64,000 nt of DNA from MWEH01 sp035409945 (GCA_035409945.1 DAONQC010000006.1:1-64000), one strand, 5' to 3'; counted from the stretch's first letter, positions 28,441 through 38,041 are shown. Numbers and translations: made by a program. Notes: generated from the sequence alone by a model not told the origin.

Positions 28441-29340
28441 CTAAGTAAGGTGTTTTTTAAAAAACTCGAGTTGTTTTTTAGATACTATATCAAACTGTTC
28501 TCCAAAATATAGATCGAAATGTCCTCCTGGGATGGTCATAAACTCTGGCTGTTTCATTTTCTTTACAGTCTTTTTAATAGATTTAATTGGAATAAGCGAG
28601 TCGGTTTCACCTGCTACAACTAGAGTAGGGCATTTTACACACCTTGCAAAACTCATAGGTCGGTACAAAAATAATGTAAGAAATATGCGAGCTGGTGTTG
28701 AGTTGTCTACTTCCATACCATCAGGAATTAGTGCCTCATATCCTGACCTTGAATCATGGGTGTTTAGGACGGCAAATTCGCCAGGATAGGCGTACACAGG
28801 AACAGTGTATGTCTTACGCCTCGTTATAGCTCTGAATATGTCTCTAAAGCAAGAAAAAACGGCTTTGAATAAGTATTTAGGACCATTTTTAATAACGATA
28901 GGAAAAGAACTTGCAAAACCGCTAACAAAAGGAACTTGTGCGGAAACGGCAGAGATCTTTTTATCTTTTGCAGCAGCCTTAACTACATGCCCGCCACTAA
29001 AAGAGCTTCCCCATAGTGCAATTTTATCTACATTGATGTCATCTCTACATCTTGCCCACTTTAATGCAGAAAGGTAATCTTCTACATGCCTTTTAGGAGA
29101 AATAAGCTGTCTTGGTGTGCCTTCGCTATCTGCAAATCCTCTATAATCAAAAGATAGAACTGCAAGACCATTGTTTGCGAAAAGTTCGGCAAAAGGTTCA
29201 AGTCCACAGGTTTTCATTCCAGCTAATCCATGTGCCATAATGACTAGTGGTGGTTTTTCTATGTTACTAGGTAAATATAGCCAAGCAGAACATTTATCGC
29301 CAAGACTATCAAATGTACAATCAATTCTTGAAAAATTCAT
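28441..29340 (-). CDS. Alpha/beta hydrolase
   Basis: 299 residues. MAHGLAGMK oxyanion region (about 35), nucleophile elbow GSSFSGG (about 110), acid residue in VAGETDSLIP (about 246) and histidine in GGHFDLYFG (about 275). It belongs to the dienelactone hydrolase/acyl-peptidase-like alpha/beta hydrolases; substrate unknown. No signal peptide. The ACGAGG ribosome site resembles that of several other genes in the window. Divergent from gyrB. Confidence 0.8.
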   Translation of the reverse strand: MNFSRIDCTFDSLGDKCSAWLYLPSNIEKPPLVIMAHGLAGMKTCGLEPFAELFANNGLAVLSFDYRGFADSEGTPRQLISPKRHVEDYLSALKWARCRDDINVDKIALWGSSFSGGHVVKAAAKDKKISAVSAQVPFVSGFASSFPIVIKNGPKYLFKAVFSCFRDIFRAITRRKTYTVPVYAYPGEFAVLNTHDSRSGYEALIPDGMEVDNSTPARIFLTLFLYRPMSFARCVKCPTLVVAGETDSLIPIKSIKKTVKKMKQPEFMTIPGGHFDLYFGEQFDIVSKKQLEFFKKHLT

Positions 29341-29785
29341 ATATCACCTCGTGGCTTGTTATTTATGCATATATGCTAAGGCAAACGATTTGTAATGTCA
29401 ATAAAGGCTAAAATTTACAAAAATCTCAACCCCAACAATATTTGTATGCTATACCATGAGCAAAAAACTTATGATTTCAATAAGCAACATTAGTAACGCG
29501 TATGCGCGCACGCGACGTGCGTGTGACGCGTGAGGGTGGAAGAGTTTTTGATTTTAAAAACAACAGAAACTAATGAGAAAAAAATGTCCATGCGTGTGGG
29601 TGCCTGCGCATACGCGTATGTGCTACGCGTATATCTTGCGCGTGCGTGCGTTAAATATTTAAATATATATATAATATAATTTACATTAAAGTATATAAGT
29701 GGTATAATCTACAAGTTGATTTGGAGGTGAAACGCCTCGAAATGTCGACAAAAACAGCCTTAAGAGGCGAAATAAGGAGAATTTC
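29341..29785 (+). promoter_or_regulatory. gyrB control region: alternating GC tracts, AT-rich tract, promoter and leader hairpins
   Basis: Two GC-rich purine-pyrimidine alternating blocks (29496-29532 and 29605-29650) contain a perfect 12-bp inverted repeat ACGCGTATGCGC (29496-29507)/GCGCATACGCGT (29606-29617). They are followed by an extreme AT tract (29651-29690). Promoter TTTACA (29680-29685), 17-bp spacer, TATAAT (29703-29708). In the leader, CGCCTC at 29733-29738 can pair either with GAGGTG just upstream or with GAGGCG at 29764-29769, two exclusive hairpins before the AAGGAG. Confidence 0.6.
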
Positions 29786-31825
29786 ATGCAAAACAATGTA
29801 AATAACTATGATGAACATAATATCAAGGTTCTAAAGGGTCTTGAAGCCGTCAGGAAAAGACCGGGAATGTACATTGGGACAACAGACATAAAAGGTCTCA
29901 ATCATTTAATTACCGAGATAGTTGATAACTCAGTAGACGAAGCGCTAGCTGGCTATTGTACTCACATTGAGGTTGTGCTAAAAGACGATGGCTCTTGCTC
30001 AGTAAGTGATAACGGAAGGGGAATCCCAACTGGTATCGTTAAAGAAGAAGGGTTGTCTGGTGTAGAAGTTGTTTTAACAAAACTTCACGCTGGTGGTAAG
30101 TTTGGAGAAGGTGGTGGATACGCCATATCCGGAGGTCTACACGGCGTTGGTCTTTCAGTTGTTAACGCATTAAGCGATTGGCTAGTAGCAGAAGTTAGAC
30201 AACACGGTAATATATATCGCCAAAGATTTGAAAAGGGCGAGAAGAAGTCCGAACTGGAAATAGTTGGAAAAACCGATGAAACAGGAACTACAATTTCTTT
30301 CCTTCCCGATAAAACTATTTTTGACTCCATCATATTTGATTATGAACCAGCAAAAAGAAGACTTAGAGAGCTTGCGTACTTGAATAAAGGGTTGAGAATA
30401 ACTATACGAGATGAAAGAACTGTTAGAGAAACAAAGTTAGATGCCGATCAAGAAGAAAAAAAATCAGAAGAACGGATGGCAGACGAAAAACCTGCAGTAG
30501 TAGACGAAACTCAAACAGAAGAGAAAGAACACAAGATAATAGAGGAGTCATTCTGCTATGAAGGTGGAATTATTGATTATGTAAAAGCTCTTGGAAGAGG
30601 AAAAGAATCGGTTCTACCCGAAATATTATACTTCTACGAAGAGATTCCTAACGCTGATCCTAAAAAAGTTAGCGATATAATAGAAATTGCTATGCAGTAT
30701 AACACTGGATACGATGAAAAAATTGTAACATTTGCTAATAACATTAAAACCGAAGAGGGTGGTCAACACTTAGATGGCTTTAAAGCAGCATTAACAAAAG
30801 TGTTTAATGATTACGGTGCTATTGCAAAGATATTAAAAGACAATGAAAAACTTTCAGGGGAAGACGTAAGAGAAGGATTAATTGCCATCATTAATGTCAA
30901 ATTGCCTGAACCTCAATTTGAAGGGCAAACAAAGACTAAACTAGGTAATGCGACTATGCGTAGAAATGTAAATGCTACCATTACAAAATGTTTAGGCGAA
31001 TACCTCGAAGAAAACCCCAAGGAAGGAAAAGAACTAATAACTAAGAGTGTTAACGCACAAAGAGCAAGAGAAGCCGCTAGAAAGGCAAGAGAGAGCTTTA
31101 GAAAGGGTGCTATGGAAAGTAGCGCACTACCAGGAAAACTAAGCGATTGTATCGATACCGATCCTTTAAACTGCGAAATCTATCTTGTTGAGGGTGATAG
31201 CGCAGGCGGTACAGCTAAAACAGGCAGAGATAGAAAGTATCAAGCAATTCTACCACTTAGAGGTAAAATTTTAAACGTTGAAAAAGCTAGGCTTGTAAGA
31301 GTTTTAGATAACGAAGAAATACGTGCTATGTTTACAGCATTTGGCTGTGGATACGGCGAAGATTTTGATATAACCAAAAGAAGATACGATAGAATCATAT
31401 GCATGACCGACGCGGACGTTGATGGAAGCCATATTAGAACATTACTCATTACCTTCTTTTATAGGTTTATGAGACCTCTTGTAGAGAATGGTCATGTATA
31501 CATCGCACTACCTCCTCTATACAGAGTATCCGTAAGGGGAAAGGAAGATAAGTACATATATAATGATGAAGAATTGCAAGCGTATACAGCTAGTTTAGGT
31601 AACACAAAGTACACTTTACAGAGATATAAGGGTCTTGGTGAAATGAACGCACACCAGCTATATGAAACGACTATGAACCCCGAGACTAGAACGTTACTTA
31701 GAGTAACGGTAGAAGATGCAGAAGAAGCAGATGCAACCATATCAATGCTCATGGGCGATGATGTGGAAGTAAGAAGAGAGTTCATTGAAAACAATGCAAC
31801 GATGGTTAAGGAGCTTGATATATAA
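29786..31825 (+). CDS. gyrB: DNA gyrase subunit B
   Basis: 679 residues. GHKL ATPase motifs (EIVDNSVDEA, DNGRGIPTG, GGLHGVGLSVVNALS), transducer domain, TOPRIM motifs EIYLVEGDSAGG and DADVDGSHIRTL, and a C-terminal GyrA-binding region (QRYKGLGEMN). It provides ATP hydrolysis for negative supercoiling with GyrA. The protein is about 40 residues longer than most GyrB because of a charged Glu/Lys-rich insert at about residues 213-253. The stop TAA overlaps the gyrA start (TAATG), implying coupled translation. RBS AAGGAG. Confidence 0.98.
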   Translation: MQNNVNNYDEHNIKVLKGLEAVRKRPGMYIGTTDIKGLNHLITEIVDNSVDEALAGYCTHIEVVLKDDGSCSVSDNGRGIPTGIVKEEGLSGVEVVLTKLHAGGKFGEGGGYAISGGLHGVGLSVVNALSDWLVAEVRQHGNIYRQRFEKGEKKSELEIVGKTDETGTTISFLPDKTIFDSIIFDYEPAKRRLRELAYLNKGLRITIRDERTVRETKLDADQEEKKSEERMADEKPAVVDETQTEEKEHKIIEESFCYEGGIIDYVKALGRGKESVLPEILYFYEEIPNADPKKVSDIIEIAMQYNTGYDEKIVTFANNIKTEEGGQHLDGFKAALTKVFNDYGAIAKILKDNEKLSGEDVREGLIAIINVKLPEPQFEGQTKTKLGNATMRRNVNATITKCLGEYLEENPKEGKELITKSVNAQRAREAARKARESFRKGAMESSALPGKLSDCIDTDPLNCEIYLVEGDSAGGTAKTGRDRKYQAILPLRGKILNVEKARLVRVLDNEEIRAMFTAFGCGYGEDFDITKRRYDRIICMTDADVDGSHIRTLLITFFYRFMRPLVENGHVYIALPPLYRVSVRGKEDKYIYNDEELQAYTASLGNTKYTLQRYKGLGEMNAHQLYETTMNPETRTLLRVTVEDAEEADATISMLMGDDVEVRREFIENNATMVKELDI

Positions 31826-34326
31826 TGGGAAAAGATAATAAAAACGAAAATGTTCAATCAATAAAGGAAATTCTAGAAAAGTCACATGTTATTGAAGTGC
31901 CTTTGAAAGATGAGATGGAAAGGTCATTCATTTCATATGCAATGGCTGTCAACGTATCGCGTGCAATTCCAGACGTAAGAGATGGGCTGAAGCCAGTTCA
32001 TAGAAGAATACTCTTTGGTATGGATGAGCTAGGATGTGCATACAATAGTCCATATAAAAAATGTGCACGTATTGTCGGTGAGGTTATGGGTAAATTCCAT
32101 CCACACGGTGATAGCGCAATATATGATGCGCTTGTAAGGCTTGCACAGGATTTTTCTATAAACGAGCCACTTGTAGATGGCCAAGGAAACTTCGGTTCAG
32201 TCGATGGCGACCCTGCAGCAGCTATGAGGTATACAGAAGCAAGGCTTACAAAAGTAGCAGGGGAGTTATTAAAAGACTTAGATAAAGATACCGTAGATTT
32301 TTATCCTAACTTTGATGATACTTTGATGCAACCAGTAGTACTACCTGCAAGATATCCTAACCTTTTAGTCAACGGTGCTGAAGGTATTGCTGTTGGTATG
32401 GCAACTAATATCCCACCTCACAATCTTGGTGAAGTAATAGATGGTACTGTCGCACTTTTAGATAATCCAGAAATAGAAATAGATGAACTTGTAGAATACA
32501 TCCCAGCACCAGATTATCCAACAGGTGGATTAATACTCGGAAGAGCTGCTGCAAAAGAAGCATATAAAACTGGAAGGGGTGGAGTTGTTTGCAGAGCAAG
32601 ATGTGAAATCGTTGAAGAAAGTAACGGCAGAACACATATTGTTGTAACAGCAATCCCTTATCAAGTTAATAAGGCTGATTTAATTAAGAAAATAGTTGAG
32701 CAAGTTAAGGATAAAAAGCTTGAAGGCATCAGTAATGTTTGGGATTTAAGTGACAGAGAAGGTATGAGAATAACCATCGAATTAAAACGCGATGCAGTTC
32801 CTAACGTTGTGCTCAATACTTTGTATAAACAAACCCAGCTACAGAAAAAGGATAACATGATTTTGCTGGCATTACATAAAGGCGTGCCTAAAGTTATGAA
32901 CCTACTTGAGATATTGAATGCATATGTTGATCACCAAATTGATGTAGTTTCTAGAAGGACACAATTTTTACTGAATAAAGCTGAAGAAAGAGAGCATATT
33001 GTAAAAGGTTTAGTAATAGCGCAAGCGAACATTGATGAGGTCATTAAGATTATAAAAGAGTCCGCCGATGTAGAAACTGCCCGTCAGTCACTTATGGATA
33101 CTTTCGTGCTTTCTGAAAAGCAAGCAAATGCAATTTTAGAAATGAGACTAAGGAGTTTGACATCTCTAGAAGTTGACAAACTGACTGCCGAACTTGCTGA
33201 ATTGGAAGCCGCAATTGCCGATTATAAAGATATTTTAGCAAAGCCTGAAAGAGTAAGAGCAATCATAAAAGAGGAGTTACTTGAGGTTAAGAGACTCTAT
33301 GCAAGACCTAGAAAATCTGAGATTAGTTATGACCCAGCGGAAATAGGATATGAGGATTTAATTGCTAGAGAAGATATCGCAATAACCATGTCATATCAAG
33401 GATACATTAAGAGAATGCCACTATCTGAATACAGAACACAAGGAAGAGGTGGCGTAGGACTAAAAGCTCAAAAAACCAAAGATGATGATTTCATCACAAC
33501 GGTTGTAACCTGTTCTACTCACGATGATGTTGTATTTTTCACCAGTAAAGGAAAAGTATATAGACTAAGAGGATTTGATATACCAGAAGGGTCAAGAACA
33601 TCTAAAGGAAGAGCTAGTGTTAACTTCCTACCGCTTGTGCCTGAAGAAAAGATTACAACTATACTTCCTGTGCCAGAGGATAAAGAAGGCTTTAAATATA
33701 TGATTATGGCAACTAAGAATGGACTCATCAAGAAGACTCCGATAACTGAGTTCGATAGAATTAATGCAAATGGTAAAATTGCAATTACATTAAGAGACGA
33801 TGACGAATTAATCGCTGCAGATGGTACAACTGGTGATAATGAAATAATTATAGCTTCCTCAAATTGTAAGTGTATTCGTTTTCATGAAAGCGATGTAAGA
33901 GCGATGGGCAGAACTGCTATGGGTGTTAAGAGTATGAATCTTGGTAAAAAAGATACAATTGTAGACATGACAGTTTTAAAACCCGGTTGTGAGCTGCTTA
34001 CAGTTAGTGAAGGTGGTGTAGGTAAACGTTCTTGCCCCAGTGATTATAGACTACAAGGCAGAGCGGGAAAGGGCATTAAAGCTGGTAACTTTAACGAAGA
34101 AACTGGCAAACTCGTAGCGTTAAAACAAGTAGATGAAGAAACTGATGTAATACTAATATCAGATGCAGGAGTTATGATTCGTATTAGAACATCCGACATA
34201 AGCAAGATTGGCAGAAGCACAAAAGGTGTTAAACTTATGAGATTAAAAGATGGTGGCAAAGTTTCTGCAGTAGCATTAACTCCACACGATGAAGAAGCCG
34301 AATTCTCCGAAGTAGAGGACGAATAA
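31825..34326 (+). CDS. gyrA: DNA gyrase subunit A
   Basis: 833 residues. Winged-helix breakage domain with catalytic tyrosine in AAAMRYTEARL (about residue 127), and a C-terminal beta-pinwheel with the GyrA box as QGRGGVG (about 538), which distinguishes it from ParC. The quinolone-determining region reads HPHGDSAIYD, with Ser and Asp at the positions equivalent to E. coli 83 and 87, so no classical resistance change is present. Starts on the last base of the gyrB stop. Confidence 0.98.
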   Translation: MGKDNKNENVQSIKEILEKSHVIEVPLKDEMERSFISYAMAVNVSRAIPDVRDGLKPVHRRILFGMDELGCAYNSPYKKCARIVGEVMGKFHPHGDSAIYDALVRLAQDFSINEPLVDGQGNFGSVDGDPAAAMRYTEARLTKVAGELLKDLDKDTVDFYPNFDDTLMQPVVLPARYPNLLVNGAEGIAVGMATNIPPHNLGEVIDGTVALLDNPEIEIDELVEYIPAPDYPTGGLILGRAAAKEAYKTGRGGVVCRARCEIVEESNGRTHIVVTAIPYQVNKADLIKKIVEQVKDKKLEGISNVWDLSDREGMRITIELKRDAVPNVVLNTLYKQTQLQKKDNMILLALHKGVPKVMNLLEILNAYVDHQIDVVSRRTQFLLNKAEEREHIVKGLVIAQANIDEVIKIIKESADVETARQSLMDTFVLSEKQANAILEMRLRSLTSLEVDKLTAELAELEAAIADYKDILAKPERVRAIIKEELLEVKRLYARPRKSEISYDPAEIGYEDLIAREDIAITMSYQGYIKRMPLSEYRTQGRGGVGLKAQKTKDDDFITTVVTCSTHDDVVFFTSKGKVYRLRGFDIPEGSRTSKGRASVNFLPLVPEEKITTILPVPEDKEGFKYMIMATKNGLIKKTPITEFDRINANGKIAITLRDDDELIAADGTTGDNEIIIASSNCKCIRFHESDVRAMGRTAMGVKSMNLGKKDTIVDMTVLKPGCELLTVSEGGVGKRSCPSDYRLQGRAGKGIKAGNFNEETGKLVALKQVDEETDVILISDAGVMIRIRTSDISKIGRSTKGVKLMRLKDGGKVSAVALTPHDEEAEFSEVEDE

Positions 34327-34360
34327 TAACCAAAAACTCGCAATCACAAACCAACCACAG

Positions 34361-34387
34361 GAGCTGTTCATAACGAGCAGCTCTTTT
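34361..34387 (+). terminator. Terminator after gyrA
   Basis: Stem GAGCTG (34361-34366)/CAGCTC (34378-34383) followed by TTTT. Confidence 0.65.
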
Positions 34388-34521
34388 GCATATGGGAGAC
34401 AATCGATGAGAAAAAAATCAAATTACTATTATGTCCCAAACCTCAACGAACATGAGGATTGTTTTACTAAAATTTCTCAAAGGCATTGAAAATGTAATTA
34501 TTATGAGATAATGTAGATAAT

Positions 34522-35268
34522 ATGAATATTAAAACGCCAATGCCTATACTTTTTTCTAAAGAGGATATAAATTCACGGTTTAAAGACGAGTATCAATATC
34601 GAAACTGGATATATTCACGATTGAAAAGAGGGCAGATACGAAAAATTCGAAATAATCTATATGCACTTGTTGATATATCTACAGGGCACATTTATGCTAA
34701 CAAATTTCAAATAGCAAGCAAGGTTACCAGTACATCATTTGTTTCTTACCATAGTGCTTTTGAGTATTATGGTCTTGCTAACCAAGTGTTTTGTGATTGT
34801 TCGGTTGGCACTGTTTCTAAATTTCGCGAATTTATATTTGATGATACTGAATTTTCCTGCATCTTTTTTAGTGATACTTTTGATGTAGTAAACAAACAGA
34901 TGGAAAAAGTTAAGGTGACGAGTCTAGAAAAGACAGTTATCGATTGCATTGATAATATAAATCTAGGTGGAGGCATAGATGAGATTTTAAACATACTATC
35001 ATTTATCCACTACTTAAATGAAGATAAGCTAATTGCAGCCTTAAGGCATTACGACAAAATAATTCTATATCAAAAAACTGGATATATGCTCGAGCATTTT
35101 AATGAGCGTTTAAAACTGCCTGATGAGTTTTTTGAGTTTTGTAAAAGCAAGTTAACAAATCAAGTCAAATATTTTTTAAACGAAGAATATTCAAATTGTG
35201 CATATAACAAAAAATGGCAACTAATTGCCCCTGTAAACTTGTTGTCTAGAATATATGAGGGGCTGTAA
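34522..35268 (+). CDS. Orphan AbiEi-family antitoxin-like regulator
   Basis: 248 residues. N-terminal winged helix with KIRNNLYALVD (about residue 40), then the AbiEi-type YHSAFEYYGL segment (about 74), VTSLEKTVIDCID (about 132) and a helical C-terminus. This longer form is usually followed by an AbiEii toxin gene; here only about 200 bp without a toxin separates it from bioY. The gene seems nearly leaderless: GATAAT lies about 10 bases before the ATG and no Shine-Dalgarno site is visible. It could be an antitoxin remnant or a stand-alone regulator. Confidence 0.75.
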   Translation: MNIKTPMPILFSKEDINSRFKDEYQYRNWIYSRLKRGQIRKIRNNLYALVDISTGHIYANKFQIASKVTSTSFVSYHSAFEYYGLANQVFCDCSVGTVSKFREFIFDDTEFSCIFFSDTFDVVNKQMEKVKVTSLEKTVIDCIDNINLGGGIDEILNILSFIHYLNEDKLIAALRHYDKIILYQKTGYMLEHFNERLKLPDEFFEFCKSKLTNQVKYFLNEEYSNCAYNKKWQLIAPVNLLSRIYEGL

Positions 35269-35465
35269 TATGAGAATGCTTTACAATATTTTTTGGAATT
35301 ACGCAAAAACATTTACGACAAATTTTTGACGTAAATCGATACATAAATACATACTACGTAAAATGCGCCAAAACATTAGTTTTACTATAGTTTTAGCGTA
35401 ATATATGTATAATAGAAGATAGTTTAATAGGTTGTTAGTCCAATAACTTATATGGTGATTATTAG

Positions 35466-36074
35466 ATGGAAACTATTGAGTCTCAAAAAAAAGAAAGGCG
35501 TGTAAAGAGAATTGCCTCAACAAGAAATATAGTATATTCAGCACTGTTTACGGCATTAATTGTCGCAGGTAGTTATATTACTGTAGATATACAACCAGTG
35601 CCATTTACGATGCAACTCCCTTGTGTGCTACTCACATCATTATTACTAGGTCCTATCTGGGGAACAGTAAGTGTTTTTGTCTATATTGCTTTAGGCTTAA
35701 TGGGAGTGCCAGTGTTTTCTAGTAAGGGAGCAGCAGGCATTACATACGTGCTAAAGCCTTCATTTGGTTACATAATTGGTTTTTTAGTTGCAAGTGTTGC
35801 TGTAGGGACAATAGCAAAATCAAAAGAAAATGATAAACTAAAACCTTATCAAAGGATGATTATTGCAAACACAGTAGGTGTTCTTATCATCTATACAATA
35901 GGAATGATATATATGTATCTAATTTTAAAGTTGTACCTTGCAACTGAAGTTACTGTAAAAACTATTTTTCTATCTGGATTTTTGATTTTTTTACCCAAAG
36001 AAATTGTGTTTATATTTTTAACAGCATTGCTTGCATCCAAGCTAAAACCATATGTAAAAATGATACAGGAATAG
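35466..36074 (+). CDS. bioY: Biotin transporter BioY (ECF S component)
   Basis: 202 residues with about six membrane helices. The BioY hallmark TVDIQPVPFTMQ (about 38) and GPIWGTVSVFVYIALGLMGVPVFSSKGAAG-type second region are clear, the latter holding the biotin-binding loop. It imports biotin together with an ECF energising module, possibly the EcfA1A2T encoded at 38081-40190 if shared. The leader contains several CGTAAA half-sites (35295-35400) but no convincing BirA operator. A 22-residue charged N-terminal extension precedes the first helix. Confidence 0.92.
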   Translation: METIESQKKERRVKRIASTRNIVYSALFTALIVAGSYITVDIQPVPFTMQLPCVLLTSLLLGPIWGTVSVFVYIALGLMGVPVFSSKGAAGITYVLKPSFGYIIGFLVASVAVGTIAKSKENDKLKPYQRMIIANTVGVLIIYTIGMIYMYLILKLYLATEVTVKTIFLSGFLIFLPKEIVFIFLTALLASKLKPYVKMIQE

Positions 36075-36183
36075 GCAAAAAGTTATAAAAGATTTCTGCA
36101 TCGTAATATAGACTATGATTCTTTAAATATTACCACTATGTGTTTGTTGCAATGACCTACAATACGGCTTGTCAAGTTTCTTC

Positions 36184-36348
36184 CTAGTATACTACGAAAG
36201 AATTACAAGTTTATTACTAGTATACTATGAAAGAATTTTATATTTATTACTAGTACACTATGAAAGAATTACAAGTATATTGCTAGTATAGTGTGAAAGA
36301 ATTGTAAATTTATTTCTTGCGCACTACGAATAAAATGGATTACGATTA
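36184..36348. repeat. 33-bp tandem repeat, five diverging units
   Basis: Units start at 36184, 36217, 36250, 36283 and 36316, each beginning CTAGTATACTAYGAAAGAAT. The units are adjacent without spacers. They occupy most of the gap between bioY and the convergent kinase-like gene. Confidence 0.85.
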
Positions 36349-36374
36349 AAAATAAATGGGTTTTAAAGTTTTAT

Positions 36375-36986
36375 TTAGGAGCTAAAAGAGGTTAGTAATG
36401 ACCGTATGGTTTCAAATAGAGGCGTAGGGAAGTTTACTCCCCAGCGGTTGGATAGAAATTTTAGTTCAGTTTCATATTCACAGATTAGGTCTTTAAAATT
36501 GGGTTTTAAAAAGCTACATAAAGAAGTTATAAAATCAACCTTAATATGTTTCTCAACTTCATATAGTGAGGCAAAGGCCATAATTTTTGCGATGTAACAT
36601 TCCAGTGTTCCTGCAGTACATTCCTCAAAGTCAACTCGTACACACTTGAAATCAGGGGTAACTATATAGTTTCTAAAGTTTTCGTCAAAGGTAATTTTTT
36701 TTGTAGTTGAGTGAATGTAAAAAATTGTATTTGCTAGAGATTCAGCAAGTTTTTTAGAAACTTCTGTATCGGAACTAAGGTAATAATCTAAAAGTAAGGT
36801 TCCCTTTACATAGCTCATTTCTATACAGTTATCGGATAGTTGGTTTATGAAACTAGGGGCAAATTCCCCCTGTAATTTTTTAAGCATGCTAACTTCTGTC
36901 TTTAGTGCTTCTTTATTACTAAAGGTTTTTTCAATGTTGCTATCTTTATTTAGTACTACGTTATTTTTTCTACTTGCAAAAACCAT
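36375..36986 (-). CDS. Kinase-like protein (RIO/aminoglycoside-kinase fold), small
   Basis: 203 residues. Order of motifs fits a minimal protein-kinase-like fold: KTFSNKEALKTEVSMLKKL (Lys and Glu of the N-lobe), MSYVKGTLLLDYY hinge, and a catalytic/metal region FRNYIVTPDFKCVRVDFEE (Asn and DFE). It is shorter than most family members and lacks an obvious HxD catalytic motif, so its substrate and activity are uncertain. It lies 49 bases downstream of mobB on the same strand, suggesting a common transcript and a small-molecule or cofactor-related role. Confidence 0.55.
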   Translation of the reverse strand: MVFASRKNNVVLNKDSNIEKTFSNKEALKTEVSMLKKLQGEFAPSFINQLSDNCIEMSYVKGTLLLDYYLSSDTEVSKKLAESLANTIFYIHSTTKKITFDENFRNYIVTPDFKCVRVDFEECTAGTLECYIAKIMAFASLYEVEKHIKVDFITSLCSFLKPNFKDLICEYETELKFLSNRWGVNFPTPLFETIRSLLTSFSS

Positions 36987-37035
36987 ATTTGACCTATGTT
37001 AAGTACATTGATTTCTCGGGTTTAGAGTTAGATAG

Positions 37036-37788
37036 TTATTTACTATCATCAACAAACTCAAGGCAGATTTTTCCGCCTTTTTGAAATCCTTTTAATTCTT
37101 TAACTACGCCAGTAACCACATTTTTAAGTATGGATTCAACAAAAGGGACCATATAAATATTTTTGTCATTAATAGTAAGTTTTACTTTGCTGTTTTTTAA
37201 AACACAGGCATTTATATCTACTTCGCCTTTTAAGTATTTAGAAAGAAAGGTTCTACAGTCCATACCACACGCACTACAGCACTCTTTATCAATATCGTAC
37301 ATAAGAGATGGAGTTTTTTCGATTATTAAATCTACTAGTTTTTTGGTGTCGGTTATGCCATTTATTATTGGAAGATCTTTGTATGTCCCAGTATGAGCGT
37401 TAGCAAACCTTCCACTTATAGCAAAGGTGAGTGGGGATATTTTAGGCTCTCCATCTTCTGTTGCAACTGCGATTTCTGGAACAACTGCATCATGCACTCC
37501 CTCGAGTATAACAAAGTCCTGATTGTAATGAGAAAGAAGGTCATATATAGGCATATGTCCTTTATATAAAACATCAGTTTCGTTAGCCGAACGTGCAGTT
37601 ACAGTATCCGAACCTGCCTGTCTATGTCTCCAGGTGTTTTTGCCTTCTGTGTCAATAGCAAAGGCTTCAAAGTGTATTTCTTTGACTGAACCTACAGTAT
37701 ATCCACGTGCTATTAGCTCCTTGATAATGTGCTCAATCGTGGCTGTTTTGCCACTACCACTTAGTCCTGTGATTGAAAAAACTTTCAT
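37036..37788 (-). CDS. mobB: MobB-type molybdopterin-guanine dinucleotide biosynthesis adaptor
   Basis: 250 residues. P-loop GLSGSGKTATIEHII (about 8), the MobB segment SVKEIHFEAFAIDTEGKNTWRHRQAG (spanning about 34-58), and the Walker-B-like FVILEGVHDAV. The C-terminal part has a four-cysteine motif (CCSACGMDC, about 172) plus a later Cys, likely metal-binding, as in archaeal and clostridial MobB relatives. MobB is a GTP-binding partner in adding nucleotides to molybdopterin. No MobA, Moa/Moe or molybdoenzyme gene is in the window. It is downstream of the ECF/lipoprotein cluster. Confidence 0.8.
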   Translation of the reverse strand: MKVFSITGLSGSGKTATIEHIIKELIARGYTVGSVKEIHFEAFAIDTEGKNTWRHRQAGSDTVTARSANETDVLYKGHMPIYDLLSHYNQDFVILEGVHDAVVPEIAVATEDGEPKISPLTFAISGRFANAHTGTYKDLPIINGITDTKKLVDLIIEKTPSLMYDIDKECCSACGMDCRTFLSKYLKGEVDINACVLKNSKVKLTINDKNIYMVPFVESILKNVVTGVVKELKGFQKGGKICLEFVDDSK

Positions 37789-38041
37789 GTCTTTCTCCTG
37801 TTATTGTTAATCGTTACATGTACTTGGCAATTATATAACCTGCCATTAGTTTTCATTATATCATAAAAATAATATAGTTTATTAATCACTCATATATCAC
37901 ATATTTTCTAAAAATGCACTCGCCTTGTATGTTTGAGATCCTATCTGCTATTCCTAGGTGGAAGATCATTCTTTGGGTGTACTCTCGCTATGAATGTTCA
38001 AAGATCTGTCCACTGTGACACTACACTGAAATACTCGAAGG

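Noticed and set aside
29742..29801. Short ORF (MSTKTALRGE...) in the gyrB leader
   Set aside because: Its nearest GGAGG is too far upstream and it runs out of frame into gyrB; probably chance.
31825..34326. Quinolone-resistance change in GyrA
   Set aside because: The key positions are Ser and Asp as in sensitive enzymes.
36184..36348. CRISPR array
   Set aside because: Units are directly adjacent with no spacers, and no cas genes are present.
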